Source: JAKFDI01 sp036676235 (GTDB lineage: Bacteria > Pseudomonadota > Gammaproteobacteria > Burkholderiales > Burkholderiaceae_C). From it: DNA of 64,000 nucleotides. The stretch's first letter is position 1, and each line of letters begins with the position of its first letter. Below are positions 18,304 to 26,285 of the stretch, piece after piece. The stretch spans positions 1 to 64,000 of the forward strand of contig JAKFDI010000107.1 of the NCBI GenBank assembly GCA_036676235.1, in the 5' to 3' direction. A program made the position numbers and the translations under genes. The notes below the pieces were generated by a model. That model saw only the letters and a list, made by a program, of their open reading frames with translations. It made no database searches and was not told the DNA's origin.

Positions 18304-18534
18304 ATGCCAGACCGCGTGAAGGAACTCGCTGACCGGGGCCGCTCCCTCCCGGCGGAAGAGCGGGTGCGCTTGATGGACCTGCTTCTCGAGTCACTGCATG
18401 AGCCGGCCTCCGACGAACTGGACAGCGCCTGGCGCCGAGAGATCGAGCGGCGGGTTGCGCAGTACGAGCGGGGTGAGAGCGAGTTGCATGACGCTGAAGC
18501 GGTATTGAGCGAAGCATCACGCATTGCGCCTTGA
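18304..18534 (+). CDS. Addiction-module antitoxin (TIGR02574/PF09720 type)
   Basis: A 76-residue protein of the putative addiction-module component family: an N-terminal helix (MPDRVKELADRGRSLPAEERVRLMDLLLESLHE) then LDSAWRREIERRVAQYERGESELHDAEAVL, the typical end. It is expected to bind and neutralise the ParE/RelE toxin encoded next. The stop codon overlaps the toxin start (TTGA), which implies translational coupling. Usual length for the family. Confidence 0.88.
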   Translation: MPDRVKELADRGRSLPAEERVRLMDLLLESLHEPASDELDSAWRREIERRVAQYERGESELHDAEAVLSEASRIAP

Positions 18535-18836
18535 AGCCGGTTCGCCTTGCTGCCGAAGCGCGCGGCGAACTGCTGCACGAGACCCGGTACTACGAGGACA
18601 AGCGCAAGGGCACCGGTCGCAGGTTCCGCGAAGCAGTGGCCGAATCGCTCGAACTGATCCGCGCGTTTCCGCACGGCGGCGCGCCAGGACCCGCGGGAAC
18701 CAGAAGATCAAAGGTCAAGGGGTTTCCCTTCACGGTCGTATATCGAGCCTACGACAGCGAAATCGTTGTCTTTGCCGTCGCGCCGGATCGCCAGCAGCCG
18801 GGGTACTGGCTCTCTCGAGCACATCCCGACGACTGA
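18531..18836 (+). CDS. ParE/RelE-superfamily toxin
   Basis: A 101-residue toxin with the RelE/ParE fold: LAAEARGELLHETRYYEDKRKGTGRRFREAVAESLELIRAFPHG, then RRSKVKGFPFTVVYRAYDSEIVVFAVAPDRQQPGYW. The family's ribonuclease or gyrase-directed activity cannot be separated by sequence here. The start is TTG at 18531, overlapping the antitoxin stop by 4 bases. ORF-opening residues KPVRLAAEAR fit ParE-type proteins. It looks intact. The 117 bases after it show no gene. Confidence 0.87.
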   Translation: MKPVRLAAEARGELLHETRYYEDKRKGTGRRFREAVAESLELIRAFPHGGAPGPAGTRRSKVKGFPFTVVYRAYDSEIVVFAVAPDRQQPGYWLSRAHPDD

Positions 18837-18953
18837 GCCTCCTCTGACGGCGACCAGCGCAGCGCATATCGAGCGGCCTTTGCCACAGGCGAAGACACGC
18901 CCCTTGCGCCGGGCCGCATGGCGAGCGACTCGCATCGCATCGCAAGAACGAGA

Positions 18954-19976
18954 TCAGCCGCCCGGCTCCATCCCCGCCGTGTAGCGCCCTTCGCCCGCCG
19001 CGCTGTTCAGCCGCGCGCGCAGCAGCAGCGCCTGCTGGGCGGCGGCTTCGTTCGCGGGCTGGCCGCGCCACGCCTTCAGCACCGGCTCCTGCAAGGCGCG
19101 GCCGTACGAGAAGCTCAGCAGCCACGGCTGCGGGCCGGCGCGGTTCATGGCGTCGAGGTGGGCCGTGGCCTGGGCCGGCGTCTGGCCGCCGGAGAGGAAG
19201 ACGATGGCGGGCACCGCCGCCGGCACGGTGCGGCGCAACACGCGCAGCGTCTGCTCGGCCACCTCGGCGGTGGTGGCCTGTGGCGTGCACGCCTTGCCGG
19301 AGACGGTCATGCTGGGCTTGAGCAGCATCAGCTCCAGCACGACGCGGTGGCGGTGCAGTGCGTGGAACACGGCGTGCAGCACGTTCTCGGTCACGTCCGC
19401 GCAGCGCGCCTGGGCGTGGGCGCCGTCGAACAGCACCTCGGGTTCGACGATGGGCACCACGCCCTGCGCCTGGCAGATGGCGGCGTAGCGCGCCAGCGCC
19501 TCGGCATTCGCCCTGACGGCGGCGGCACCGGGCAAGGTGTCCGACACGTTGTAGACGGCGCGCCACTTGGCGAAGCGTGCGCCCTGCGCCTTGTAGGCGT
19601 CGAGCCGCTTCGCCAGGCCGTCCAGTCCTTCGGTGATCTCGTCGCCGGGCGAGCCGGCCAGCGCGATCTTGCCGGCGTCGACCTTGATGCCGGGCACGAT
19701 GCCGGCGCGCGCGGCGAGCTGCGCCAAGGGCGTGCCGTCGTCGGCCGCCTGCGCGAGCGTCTCCTCGTACAGGATGACGCCGCTGATGAACTCGCCAAGC
19801 CCCGGCGTCGTGAGCAGCAGGCGACGGTAGGCGCGCCGCGTCTGCTCGGTCGATTCGATGCCGATGGACTGGAAGCGCTTGGCGATGGTGGGGCCGCTCT
19901 CGTCGGCGGCGAGCAGGCCCTTGCCGCGCTGCGCGAGCGCCTGCACCGTGGCTTCGAGTTCGGCGTGGTGGTCCAT
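18954..19976 (-). CDS. Class I fructose-bisphosphate aldolase
   Basis: A 340-residue Schiff-base aldolase that cleaves fructose 1,6-bisphosphate to dihydroxyacetone phosphate and glyceraldehyde 3-phosphate. Family signatures are GKGLLAADESGPTIAKRF (18-35), GIKVDAGKIALAG, ARFAKWRAVYNV, VVPIVEPEVL and LELMLLKPSMTVSG, whose lysine is the Schiff-base residue; VFLSGGQTPAQATAHLDAMN lies near the C-terminus. The ATG at 19976 follows GAAGGA. It comes after the CBS gene and a type A repeat at the end of the oxidase cluster. A role in gluconeogenesis alongside PckG is inference. Confidence 0.94.
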   Translation of the reverse strand: MDHHAELEATVQALAQRGKGLLAADESGPTIAKRFQSIGIESTEQTRRAYRRLLLTTPGLGEFISGVILYEETLAQAADDGTPLAQLAARAGIVPGIKVDAGKIALAGSPGDEITEGLDGLAKRLDAYKAQGARFAKWRAVYNVSDTLPGAAAVRANAEALARYAAICQAQGVVPIVEPEVLFDGAHAQARCADVTENVLHAVFHALHRHRVVLELMLLKPSMTVSGKACTPQATTAEVAEQTLRVLRRTVPAAVPAIVFLSGGQTPAQATAHLDAMNRAGPQPWLLSFSYGRALQEPVLKAWRGQPANEAAAQQALLLRARLNSAAGEGRYTAGMEPGG

Positions 19977-20022
19977 GGCGTCGATTCCTTCAGAGGCTGC
20001 CGAGCCGCTCTTGGCCTTTCCA

Positions 20023-20103
20023 AGCAAGCGCCGCGGATCCGGCTCTGCCGGTCCGCTGGTGCTGCCCCCTGGGGGGAGCGGCCGCAGGCCGCTTCGGGGG
20101 GGT
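20023..20103 (-). repeat. Stop-codon-proximal GC-rich repeat, type A (copy 2)
   Basis: Read on the reverse strand it begins a few bases after the stop of the CBS-domain gene, with a C run and a GCGGCCTGCGGCCGC fold in place of the TACGCGC stem. It continues through CCCCCCAGGGGG to GAGCCGGATCCGCGG and GCTTGCTTG. Same polarity as the upstream gene. It separates the CBS gene from the aldolase gene. Confidence 0.7.
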
Positions 20104-20106
20104 CAT

Positions 20107-20547
20107 TCAATCGCGGGCACCGGAGATGTAGTGCTCGAGTTGGTCGATGATGAATTTCTGTTCGGAGATGATGTCCTTGACCAGATCGCCGATGGAGATG
20201 AGGCCGATCAGCGTGCCGTCCTTCATCACCGGCAGGTGGCGCAGGCGGTTCTCCGTCATCAGCGCCATGCAGTGTTCGCTGCTCTGCTCGGGCCGCACGA
20301 ACATCACCGCCGTGCTCATGATGTCGCGCAGCGGCGTGTCGGCCGACGAGCGGTTCATCAGCGTGACCTTGCGCGCGTAGTCGCGCTCGCTCACGATGCC
20401 GACGATGGCTTCGTTGTCGACCACGACCAGCGCGCCGATGTTCTTTTCCGCCATCAGCCGCAGCGCCTCGACGACCGGCGCCGCCGGCCCGATGGTGTAG
20501 ACCGCGCCGCTCGGCTTTGTCTTGAGGATGTCCGACACGGTCGTCAT
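20107..20547 (-). CDS. Two-CBS-domain protein
   Basis: A 146-residue protein consisting of a tandem CBS pair. The first repeat is about residues 5-65 (VSDILKTKPSGAVYTIGPAAPVVEALRLMAEKNIGALVVVDNEAIVGIVSERDYARKV). The second is about 75-130 (LRDIMSTAVMFVRPEQSSEHCMALMTENRLRHLPVMKDGTLIGLISIGDLVK). CBS pairs bind adenine nucleotides. There is no attached enzyme domain, so it probably regulates a partner. GGAG lies before the ATG at 20547; 11 upstream codons in frame look spurious. It is 36 bases after ctaB. Confidence 0.92.
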   Translation of the reverse strand: MTTVSDILKTKPSGAVYTIGPAAPVVEALRLMAEKNIGALVVVDNEAIVGIVSERDYARKVTLMNRSSADTPLRDIMSTAVMFVRPEQSSEHCMALMTENRLRHLPVMKDGTLIGLISIGDLVKDIISEQKFIIDQLEHYISGARD

Positions 20548-20583
20548 GGGCGCTCCGGAAAGGATCCTGTGCCGTGGCAAGCG

Positions 20584-21549
20584 TCATGCCGGCCAAGGCA
20601 CGAGGTAGTGGTCGGCCAGCAAGGCGGCGAACAGCGCGAACAGGTAGACGATGGAGTAGCGGAAGGTGGGCATTGCCAAGCGAATGTCGTGCCACAGGCC
20701 GACGGCCAGGCCCATGAAGCGTGCGCCCAGCAGCAGCGCGGCACCGAGGTAGAGCCAGCCGCTCATGCCGATGGCAAACGGCAGCAGCGTCACGAGCCAC
20801 AGCAAGCCGGTGTAGGCCACGATGCGCCGCGCGGTGAAGGCCACGCCGTGGGTGACGGGCAGCATGGGCACGGCGGCGCGCGCGTAGTCGTCGCGCCGGT
20901 GGATGGCCAGCGCCCAGAAGTGGGGCGGCGTCCACACGAAGATGATGAGGAAGAGCAGCAGCGCGCCGGCATCGACCCGGCCTGTCACCGCCACCCAGCC
21001 GAGCAGCGGCGGCGCGGCGCCCGCGGCCCCGCCGATCACGATGTTCTGCGGCGTGCTGTGCTTGAGCAGCAGGCTGTAGACGCCGGCGTAACCCACCAGC
21101 GAGGCGAGCGTGAGCAGCGCGCACAGCGGGTTGGTGAAGTGCAGCAACAGCGCCGTGCCGGCCGCGCCCAGCAGTGCCGCGAACACACCGACCTGAATGG
21201 CCGAGAGCGCGCCGCTCGGCAGCGGGCGGCGTCGGGTGCGCGCCATCAACGCATCGATGCGCCGGTCGACGAGGTGATTGATCGCCGCCGCACTCGCCGC
21301 CACGAGCGCGATGCCGAGCGTGCCGAACAGCAGCACCGGCCAGGGCGGCGCCGTGCGCGTCGCGAGCAGCATGCCCACGACCACGGTGAAGGCCATGAGC
21401 GCCACCACGCGCGGCTTGGTCAGGGCGAGGTAGGCCGCGGCCCGGGTCGGGGCGGTGACCGCCTCAAGCGAACACCGCGGATCCGGCTCTGCCGGGCCGC
21501 TGGTGTTGCCCCCTCGAGGGGGCGCGCGAAGCGCGTAGGGGGTGGTCAT
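20584..21549 (-). CDS. ctaB: Protoheme IX farnesyltransferase (heme O synthase)
   Basis: A 321-residue membrane prenyltransferase that adds a farnesyl group to heme b, giving heme O for the oxidase encoded just upstream. Markers are LTKPRVVALMAFTVVVGML, ASAAAINHLVDRRIDALMARTRRRPLPSG (the NxxxDxxxD substrate motif), YSLLLKHSTPQNIVIGGAAGAAPPLLGW, and FVWTPPHFWALAIHRRDDYARA. The only possible start before the conserved KPR segment is the ATG at 21549, directly after the subunit IV stop. As a result residues about 4-28 are encoded by a type A repeat and have no family equivalent. About nine helices are expected. Confidence 0.94.
   Translation of the reverse strand: MTTPYALRAPPRGGNTSGPAEPDPRCSLEAVTAPTRAAAYLALTKPRVVALMAFTVVVGMLLATRTAPPWPVLLFGTLGIALVAASAAAINHLVDRRIDALMARTRRRPLPSGALSAIQVGVFAALLGAAGTALLLHFTNPLCALLTLASLVGYAGVYSLLLKHSTPQNIVIGGAAGAAPPLLGWVAVTGRVDAGALLLFLIIFVWTPPHFWALAIHRRDDYARAAVPMLPVTHGVAFTARRIVAYTGLLWLVTLLPFAIGMSGWLYLGAALLLGARFMGLAVGLWHDIRLAMPTFRYSIVYLFALFAALLADHYLVPWPA
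21465..21546 (-). repeat. Type A repeat inside the ctaB reading frame (copy 3)
   Basis: The complete type A element, read on the reverse strand, starts at CCCCCTACGCGCTTCGCGCG and ends at GAGCCGGATCCGCGGTGTTC. It begins right after the ATG of ctaB, 4 bases beyond the stop of the subunit IV gene, and stays in frame without a stop codon for 82 bases. Confidence 0.75.
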
Positions 21550-21888
21550 TCAATTGCCGACGAACAGCACACGGGCGCCGTGCGTGTAGCCCGCCTCGAC
21601 CGCCATCAGGCCGACCAGCACGAGGATCGCCAGCGGCGGCAGCAGGATGGCCGTGATGAGCGACAGCCGCTCCCACGCCATGTGCATGAACACCGCGACG
21701 ATGAGCCCGGCTTTGGCCAGCATGAAGACGACGAGCAGCGTCCAGCGCAGCAGGCCCTGGAACTGGAAGTAGTCGACCATGTACGACAGCGCGCTCAGCA
21801 CGAATAGCAGCGCCCAGATCTTGAGATACATCCCGATCGGGTGTTGCTGATGCTGCTGCGGTGTGGGTGCATCGACATCGGCGTGCAT
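21550..21888 (-). CDS. Cytochrome c oxidase subunit IV-like membrane protein
   Basis: A 112-residue protein with three predicted helices (about residues 22-40, 48-70 and 76-98). It carries the prokaryotic subunit IV pattern: YLKIWALLFVLSALSYMVDY, then LRWTLLVVFMLAKAGLIVAVFMHM. Its N-terminus is His/Gln-rich. It lies between the subunit III gene (11 bases away) and ctaB (no gap). Subunit IV stabilises caa3- or bo3-type oxidases rather than catalysing. Confidence 0.88.
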   Translation of the reverse strand: MHADVDAPTPQQHQQHPIGMYLKIWALLFVLSALSYMVDYFQFQGLLRWTLLVVFMLAKAGLIVAVFMHMAWERLSLITAILLPPLAILVLVGLMAVEAGYTHGARVLFVGN

Positions 21889-21899
21889 GACTGGTCCCT

Positions 21900-22607
21900 T
21901 CACCACAGGTAGAAGAACGCGAAGATGAACACCCACACCAGATCCACGAAGTGCCAGTACAGGCCCACGATCTCGACGATCTGGTAGTTGCCGCTCTTGT
22001 CGTAGTGCCCGCGCAGCAGCCGCACCGCGACGACGAGCAGTAGGATCACCCCACCCGTGACGTGCAGCCCGTGAAAGCCGGTGATCATGAAGAACACCGA
22101 GCCGAATTGCGCCGCGCCCATCGGGTTCTCCCAGGGGCGCACGCCTTCCATGATGAGCTTGGACCACTCGAAGGCCTGCATGCCGACGAACATCTCGCCA
22201 AAGCCCGCAGTCACGAACATCAATGCCGCGGCGTTCACGCGGTCGCGCCGGTAGGCGCAGTTCACCGCCATCGCCATCGTGCCACTGCTGGTGATGAGCA
22301 CGAAGGTCATGATGGCGATCAGCAGCAACGGCACGCTGGTCTCGCCCACATGCAGGCCGAACACGATGCTCGCGTTCGGCCACTCCGCGGTGGTGGAGCC
22401 GCGCACCGTCATGTAGCCGGTGAGGAAGCTGCCGAAGATGAAGGTGTCCGACAGCAGGAACACCCACATCATGGCCTTGCCCCAGGGGACGCCCTTGAAG
22501 GTCTCCTGGTCGGCGGCCCAGTCGGCAGCGAGGGTCTGCAGGCGGCCGGGGTCGGCGGGCGCGTCGGCGGGGGCTGCGTGCGGCAGGGGCATCGGGACGG
22601 CGCTCAT
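21900..22607 (-). CDS. Cytochrome c oxidase subunit III (first copy, full length)
   Basis: A 235-residue member of the heme-copper oxidase subunit III family with about seven helices. Features are KAMMWVFLLSDTFIFGSFLTGYM, IVFGLHVGETSVPLLLIAIMTFVLITSSGTMAMAV, FFMITGFHGLHVTGGVILLLVV (GFHGLHV signature) and IVGLYWHFVDLVWVFIFAFFYLW. It contributes to structural stability and oxygen delivery. GGAG lies before the ATG. A second, shorter subunit III homologue sits just upstream in the same cluster. The repeat-rich gap 22608-22763 separates them. Confidence 0.92.
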   Translation of the reverse strand: MSAVPMPLPHAAPADAPADPGRLQTLAADWAADQETFKGVPWGKAMMWVFLLSDTFIFGSFLTGYMTVRGSTTAEWPNASIVFGLHVGETSVPLLLIAIMTFVLITSSGTMAMAVNCAYRRDRVNAAALMFVTAGFGEMFVGMQAFEWSKLIMEGVRPWENPMGAAQFGSVFFMITGFHGLHVTGGVILLLVVAVRLLRGHYDKSGNYQIVEIVGLYWHFVDLVWVFIFAFFYLW

Positions 22608-22643
22608 GGCAGCAGCTCCGGGGCGAACGGTGCGGCTTGCAGA

Positions 22644-22750
22644 CCCTCACCCCAGCCCTCTCCCGCCAGCGGGAGAGGGGGCCATGCGCGCGCTTCGGAA
22701 AGAACCGGTCGGCTCCCTCTCCCGCCTGCGGGAGAGGGTTGGGGTGAGGG
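22644..22750. repeat. Inverted repeat of the CCCTCACCCC...CTCTCCC class
   Basis: Terminal arms CCCTCACCCCAGCCCTCTCC (22644 onward) and its near-complement ending at 22750 flank a central part with shorter stems (CTCTCCCGCcagcGGGAGAG). It fills most of the 156-base gap between the two subunit III genes. A related, larger mosaic lies at 33117-33300. Confidence 0.7.
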
Positions 22751-22763
22751 CAAGCGACGCATC

Positions 22764-23345
22764 TCATCCCCTCCCACAGATGAAATCGACGACATCCTGC
22801 GTCAGCAATCCGAACGCCGCAAACAGCAGCACCCACACCACGAACAGGAAGTGCCAGTAGCGCGCACACAGCGCGATGCGCCACGGTGCCGGCGCATGCA
22901 GGGCCACGCCCCAGCCGGCCAGCCCGCCCAGCACATGAAGGCCGTGCAGCGCAGTGAGCAGATAGAAGAAGCTCGCCGCCGGATTACCCGCCAGTGCGAC
23001 GCGCGCCGCCTGCAGCGCCTGCCAGGCCCACAGTTGCGACAGCACGAAGGCGGCGGCGCACAGCCCGCCGGCGACGAGCCAGCGCTGCGCCATCGCCGCA
23101 TCGTCGCAGCGCCGTGCGCGCTCCAGCAGCAGGCTGCCGGCGGCGAGCAGCGCGCTGCTCAGCCACAACTGCCACGGCATCGAAAGCGCGGTCCAGTCGC
23201 CGCTGCCGTCCATGCGCATCGCGTAGGCAGTGAGGAACAAAGAGAACAGGCTGGTCGCCACGCCGATGAACACCCACAGGCCGATGCCCGCGGCGCGCGC
23301 CGTGTCGGTCTCGCTGCGCGGCAACGCGCCCCAGACGGCGCTCAT
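22764..23345 (-). CDS. Second cytochrome c oxidase subunit III-like protein
   Basis: A 193-residue protein of the subunit III family with about five helices: GIGLWVFIGVATSLFSLFLTAYAMR, WQLWLSSALLAAGSLLLERA, FFYLLTALHGLHVLGGLAGWGVAL (HGLHV signature) and CARYWHFLFVVWVLLFAAFGLL. It is shorter than the classical subunit III. Its ATG overlaps the coxA stop by 4 bases (ATGA), so they are translationally coupled. Two subunit III genes in one operon also occur in some other proteobacterial caa3-type clusters. Confidence 0.9.
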   Translation of the reverse strand: MSAVWGALPRSETDTARAAGIGLWVFIGVATSLFSLFLTAYAMRMDGSGDWTALSMPWQLWLSSALLAAGSLLLERARRCDDAAMAQRWLVAGGLCAAAFVLSQLWAWQALQAARVALAGNPAASFFYLLTALHGLHVLGGLAGWGVALHAPAPWRIALCARYWHFLFVVWVLLFAAFGLLTQDVVDFICGRG

Positions 23346-25129
23346 GGCGCAGCTCCCTTGGCGGCCGGTTGCGCCGCACCGCCCTCTGCCGGCGCTTCAT
23401 ACGGCTCGGGCTCCTGCCCGCCCTCTTCCGGTGGCGCGTTCTGCGCCACGAAGTCTTCGCGCGTGCCCGGCACGCTGTAGGCATAGGCCCAGCGGTAGAC
23501 CACCGGCAGCCGCTCGCCCCAGTTGCCGTGCGTGGGCGGCGTGTCGGGCGTGAACCATTCGAGCGACGCCGCGCGCCAGGGGTTGGGCACCGCGCGCCGC
23601 CCGCGGAACACGCTCCACACGAGGTTGTAGACGAACAGCAGTTGCACCACCGCAATGCCGATCGCCACGACCGTGATCCACACGTTCAGCAAGTGCGCCG
23701 ACTCGGGGATGAACTGGTAACCCTCGAAGGTGTGATAGCGCCGCGGCATGCCGAGGATGCCGAGGTAGTGCATCGGAAAGAAGATGGCATAGGTGCCGAG
23801 AAAGGTGACCCAGAAGTGCAGGTGCCCCAGCCGGTCGTTCAGCATGCGCCCGGTGATCTTGGGGTACCAGTGGTAGATGGCGCCGAACACCACCAGCAGC
23901 GGCGCCACGCCCATGACCATGTGGAAGTGCGCGACGACGAAGTAGGTGCCCGACAGCGGCACGTCGACGATCACGTTGCCGAGGAACAGGCCGGTGAGCC
24001 CGCCGATGGCGAAGGTGCAGATGAAGGCCAGCGCGAACAGCATCGGCACCGTGAGGTGTATGTCGCCGCGCCACAGCGTGAGCAGCCAGTTGTAGACCTT
24101 GATCGCCGTGGGCACGGCAATGATGAGCGTGCTGGTCGCGAAGAAGAAGCCGAAGTACGGGTTCATGCCCGAGACGAACATGTGGTGCGCCCACACGACG
24201 AAGCTCAGGCCCCCGATGACGACGATGGCCCACACCATCATGCGGTAGCCGAAGATGGCCTTGCGCGCATGCACGCTGATGAGGTCGGACACGATGCCGA
24301 AGGCCGGCAGCGCGACGATGTACACCTCAGGGTGGCCGAAGAACCAGAACAGGTGCTGGAACAGCAGCGGGCTGCCGCCGGTGTAGTTCGTGGCCTGCCC
24401 CATCGACACGATCGAGGGCATGAAGAAGCTGCTGCCGAGCGCCTTGTCGAACAGCATCATCACGCCGCTCACGAACAGCGCCGGAAAGGCCAGCAGCGCC
24501 AGGATGGTGGCCACGAAGATGCCCCACACCGTGAGCGGCATGCGCATCAGCGTCATGCCGCGGCAGCGCGCCTGCAGCACCGTCGTCACGTAATTGAGGC
24601 CGCCCATGGTGGTCGCCACGATGAAGATCAGCAGCGACACCAGCATCAGCACGATGCCGCCCTCGTGGCCGGGCGTGCCGGGCAGGATGGCCTGCGGCGG
24701 ATACAGCGTCCAGCCCGCACCGGTCGGGCCGCCGGGCACGAAGAAGCTCGCCAGCAGCACCAGCACCGACAGCAGGTAGACCCAGAAGCTCAGCATGTTC
24801 AGGAACGGGAACACCATGTCGCGCGCGCCGACCATCAGCGGGATCAGGTAGTTGCCGAAGCCGCCGAGGAACAGCGCCGTGAGCAGGTAGATCACCATGA
24901 TCATTCCGTGCATCGTGGCGAACTGGTAGTAGCGCTCGGCGTTGATGAACTCGAACACGCCGGGAAAGCCGAGCTGCAGCCGCATCAGGTTGGACAGCGC
25001 CACCCCGATCAGGCCGACGAAGATGGCCACGCTCGCGTACTGCACGGCGATGACCTTGTGGTCCTGGCTCCAGACGTATTTCGTCCAGAAGCTCTGGGGT
25101 GCGCCGTGCTCATGACTCGCGTAGCCCAT
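23342..25129 (-). CDS. ctaD: Cytochrome c oxidase subunit I
   Basis: A 595-residue catalytic subunit holding heme a, heme a3 and CuB. It reduces oxygen to water at the inner membrane while pumping protons. FFGHPEVYIVALPAFG contains the CuB histidine and cross-linked tyrosine, plus the glutamate typical of A1-type oxidases. GARDMVFPFLN contains the D-channel aspartate. VWAHHMFVSG contains the CuB histidine pair. HFHMVMG is the heme a3/a ligand region. About twelve helices plus a Glu/Pro-rich tail are seen. GAGGAG precedes the ATG; the gap to subunit II is 10 bases. Confidence 0.97.
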   Translation of the reverse strand: MGYASHEHGAPQSFWTKYVWSQDHKVIAVQYASVAIFVGLIGVALSNLMRLQLGFPGVFEFINAERYYQFATMHGMIMVIYLLTALFLGGFGNYLIPLMVGARDMVFPFLNMLSFWVYLLSVLVLLASFFVPGGPTGAGWTLYPPQAILPGTPGHEGGIVLMLVSLLIFIVATTMGGLNYVTTVLQARCRGMTLMRMPLTVWGIFVATILALLAFPALFVSGVMMLFDKALGSSFFMPSIVSMGQATNYTGGSPLLFQHLFWFFGHPEVYIVALPAFGIVSDLISVHARKAIFGYRMMVWAIVVIGGLSFVVWAHHMFVSGMNPYFGFFFATSTLIIAVPTAIKVYNWLLTLWRGDIHLTVPMLFALAFICTFAIGGLTGLFLGNVIVDVPLSGTYFVVAHFHMVMGVAPLLVVFGAIYHWYPKITGRMLNDRLGHLHFWVTFLGTYAIFFPMHYLGILGMPRRYHTFEGYQFIPESAHLLNVWITVVAIGIAVVQLLFVYNLVWSVFRGRRAVPNPWRAASLEWFTPDTPPTHGNWGERLPVVYRWAYAYSVPGTREDFVAQNAPPEEGGQEPEPYEAPAEGGAAQPAAKGAAP

Positions 25130-25139
25130 CGCTGTCTCC

Positions 25140-26255
25140 TCACTTCGCCGCGCCCAGCGCCTTGATGTGCGCGACCAGCGCCGACAGTTCCTCGTCGCTC
25201 ATCGGCACCACCGGCATCACCGCCGGAAAGCCCTTGATGCTGCGTGCCTTCGGGTCTCGGATGAAGCCGCGCAGGAACTCGTCGTCCACCTGCACCGTGC
25301 CGCCGTCGTCCAGCTGCTCGGTCTTGCCGTACAGCCCCTTCCAGGTCGGGCCGACGCTCGCGCTGCCGTCGACCGAATGGCAGGCGACGCATCCCTTGCT
25401 CTGCGCCAGCGCCTGGCCGCGCGCGGCCAGCGTATCGGTGCCGCCGGCGGGCGCCGCGGGCTTCTGCGTCTGCGCGAAGGTGGGCTGGGTCTTCGCCCAG
25501 GCGACGAAGTCGGCCTCGTCTTCCACCACCACGTAGCCGCGCATGTTGGCGTGCCCCACGCCGCACAGCTGCGCGCACATCGACTCGTAGCGCCCCGCCT
25601 CCGTCGGCGTGAACCAGAAGCTGCTCAGCTGCCCCGGCACGATGTTCATGCGGGCGCGAAACGGCGGCACGTAGAAGTCGTGCAGCACGTCGAGCGAGCG
25701 CATGACCACCTTCACCGGGCGGTTCAGCGGCAGATGCACCTCGTTGCCGAGCACGATGACGTTGCCTTGCGCATCAGCGTCGCGCGGGTCGATGCCCAGC
25801 GGGTTGGTGCCCGAGACGAAGCGCGCATCGCTTCGTCCAAGCTTGCCGTCAACGCCGGCGAGCCGAAAGCGCCACTGCCACTGCGTGCCGACCACCTCGA
25901 GCGTGAGCGCATCGTCGGGCGGGCGCACGTAGGCCGCATACACCACGAGCCCAGGCGCGAGCAGGCCGATGATGCCGACGGTGGTGATGCCTATCAGCCA
26001 GCGCTCGAGCCGCTTGTTCTCCGGCTCGTAGGCGGCACGCCGCGTCTGGCCCTCACGATGGCGGAAGCGCCAGAGCGTGTAGACGACGAAGAGATTGATC
26101 GCAACGAAGAACACGCCGGTGACCACCAGCGTGATCTGCAGCGTGTCGTCCATCGACTGCCAGTTCGAGGCGATGGGCGTGGTCCACCACGGCGTGAACA
26201 CGTGGAACAGCACCGAACCGAGCGCGATCACCAGCAGGGCGATGGCGATGGCCAT
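25140..26255 (-). CDS. ctaC: Cytochrome c oxidase subunit II with fused cytochrome c domain
   Basis: A 371-residue subunit II that passes electrons from cytochrome c to heme a. Two N-terminal helices (about residues 5-22 and 40-62, with another near 88-110) lead to the CuA domain, where SMCAQLCGVGHANMRG contains the Cys, Cys, His and Met ligands. A C-terminal cytochrome c domain (about 280-370) has the heme site CVACH and a later Met in AVMPVVPMS. The fusion defines a caa3-type enzyme. No classical cleavable signal is obvious. GGAG precedes the ATG at 26255. Confidence 0.95.
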   Translation of the reverse strand: MAIAIALLVIALGSVLFHVFTPWWTTPIASNWQSMDDTLQITLVVTGVFFVAINLFVVYTLWRFRHREGQTRRAAYEPENKRLERWLIGITTVGIIGLLAPGLVVYAAYVRPPDDALTLEVVGTQWQWRFRLAGVDGKLGRSDARFVSGTNPLGIDPRDADAQGNVIVLGNEVHLPLNRPVKVVMRSLDVLHDFYVPPFRARMNIVPGQLSSFWFTPTEAGRYESMCAQLCGVGHANMRGYVVVEDEADFVAWAKTQPTFAQTQKPAAPAGGTDTLAARGQALAQSKGCVACHSVDGSASVGPTWKGLYGKTEQLDDGGTVQVDDEFLRGFIRDPKARSIKGFPAVMPVVPMSDEELSALVAHIKALGAAK

Positions 26256-26285
26256 GGTGCACTCCAGCGCGAGGCCGCTTCGCCG

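Noticed and set aside
19858..21807. 649-residue open frame spanning aldolase, CBS and ctaB genes on the other strand
   Set aside because: Crosses several real genes and repeats; biased composition.
22644..22750. CRISPR-like or short-repeat array
   Set aside because: Only two inverted arms and one inner stem, with no regularly spaced direct repeats or spacers.
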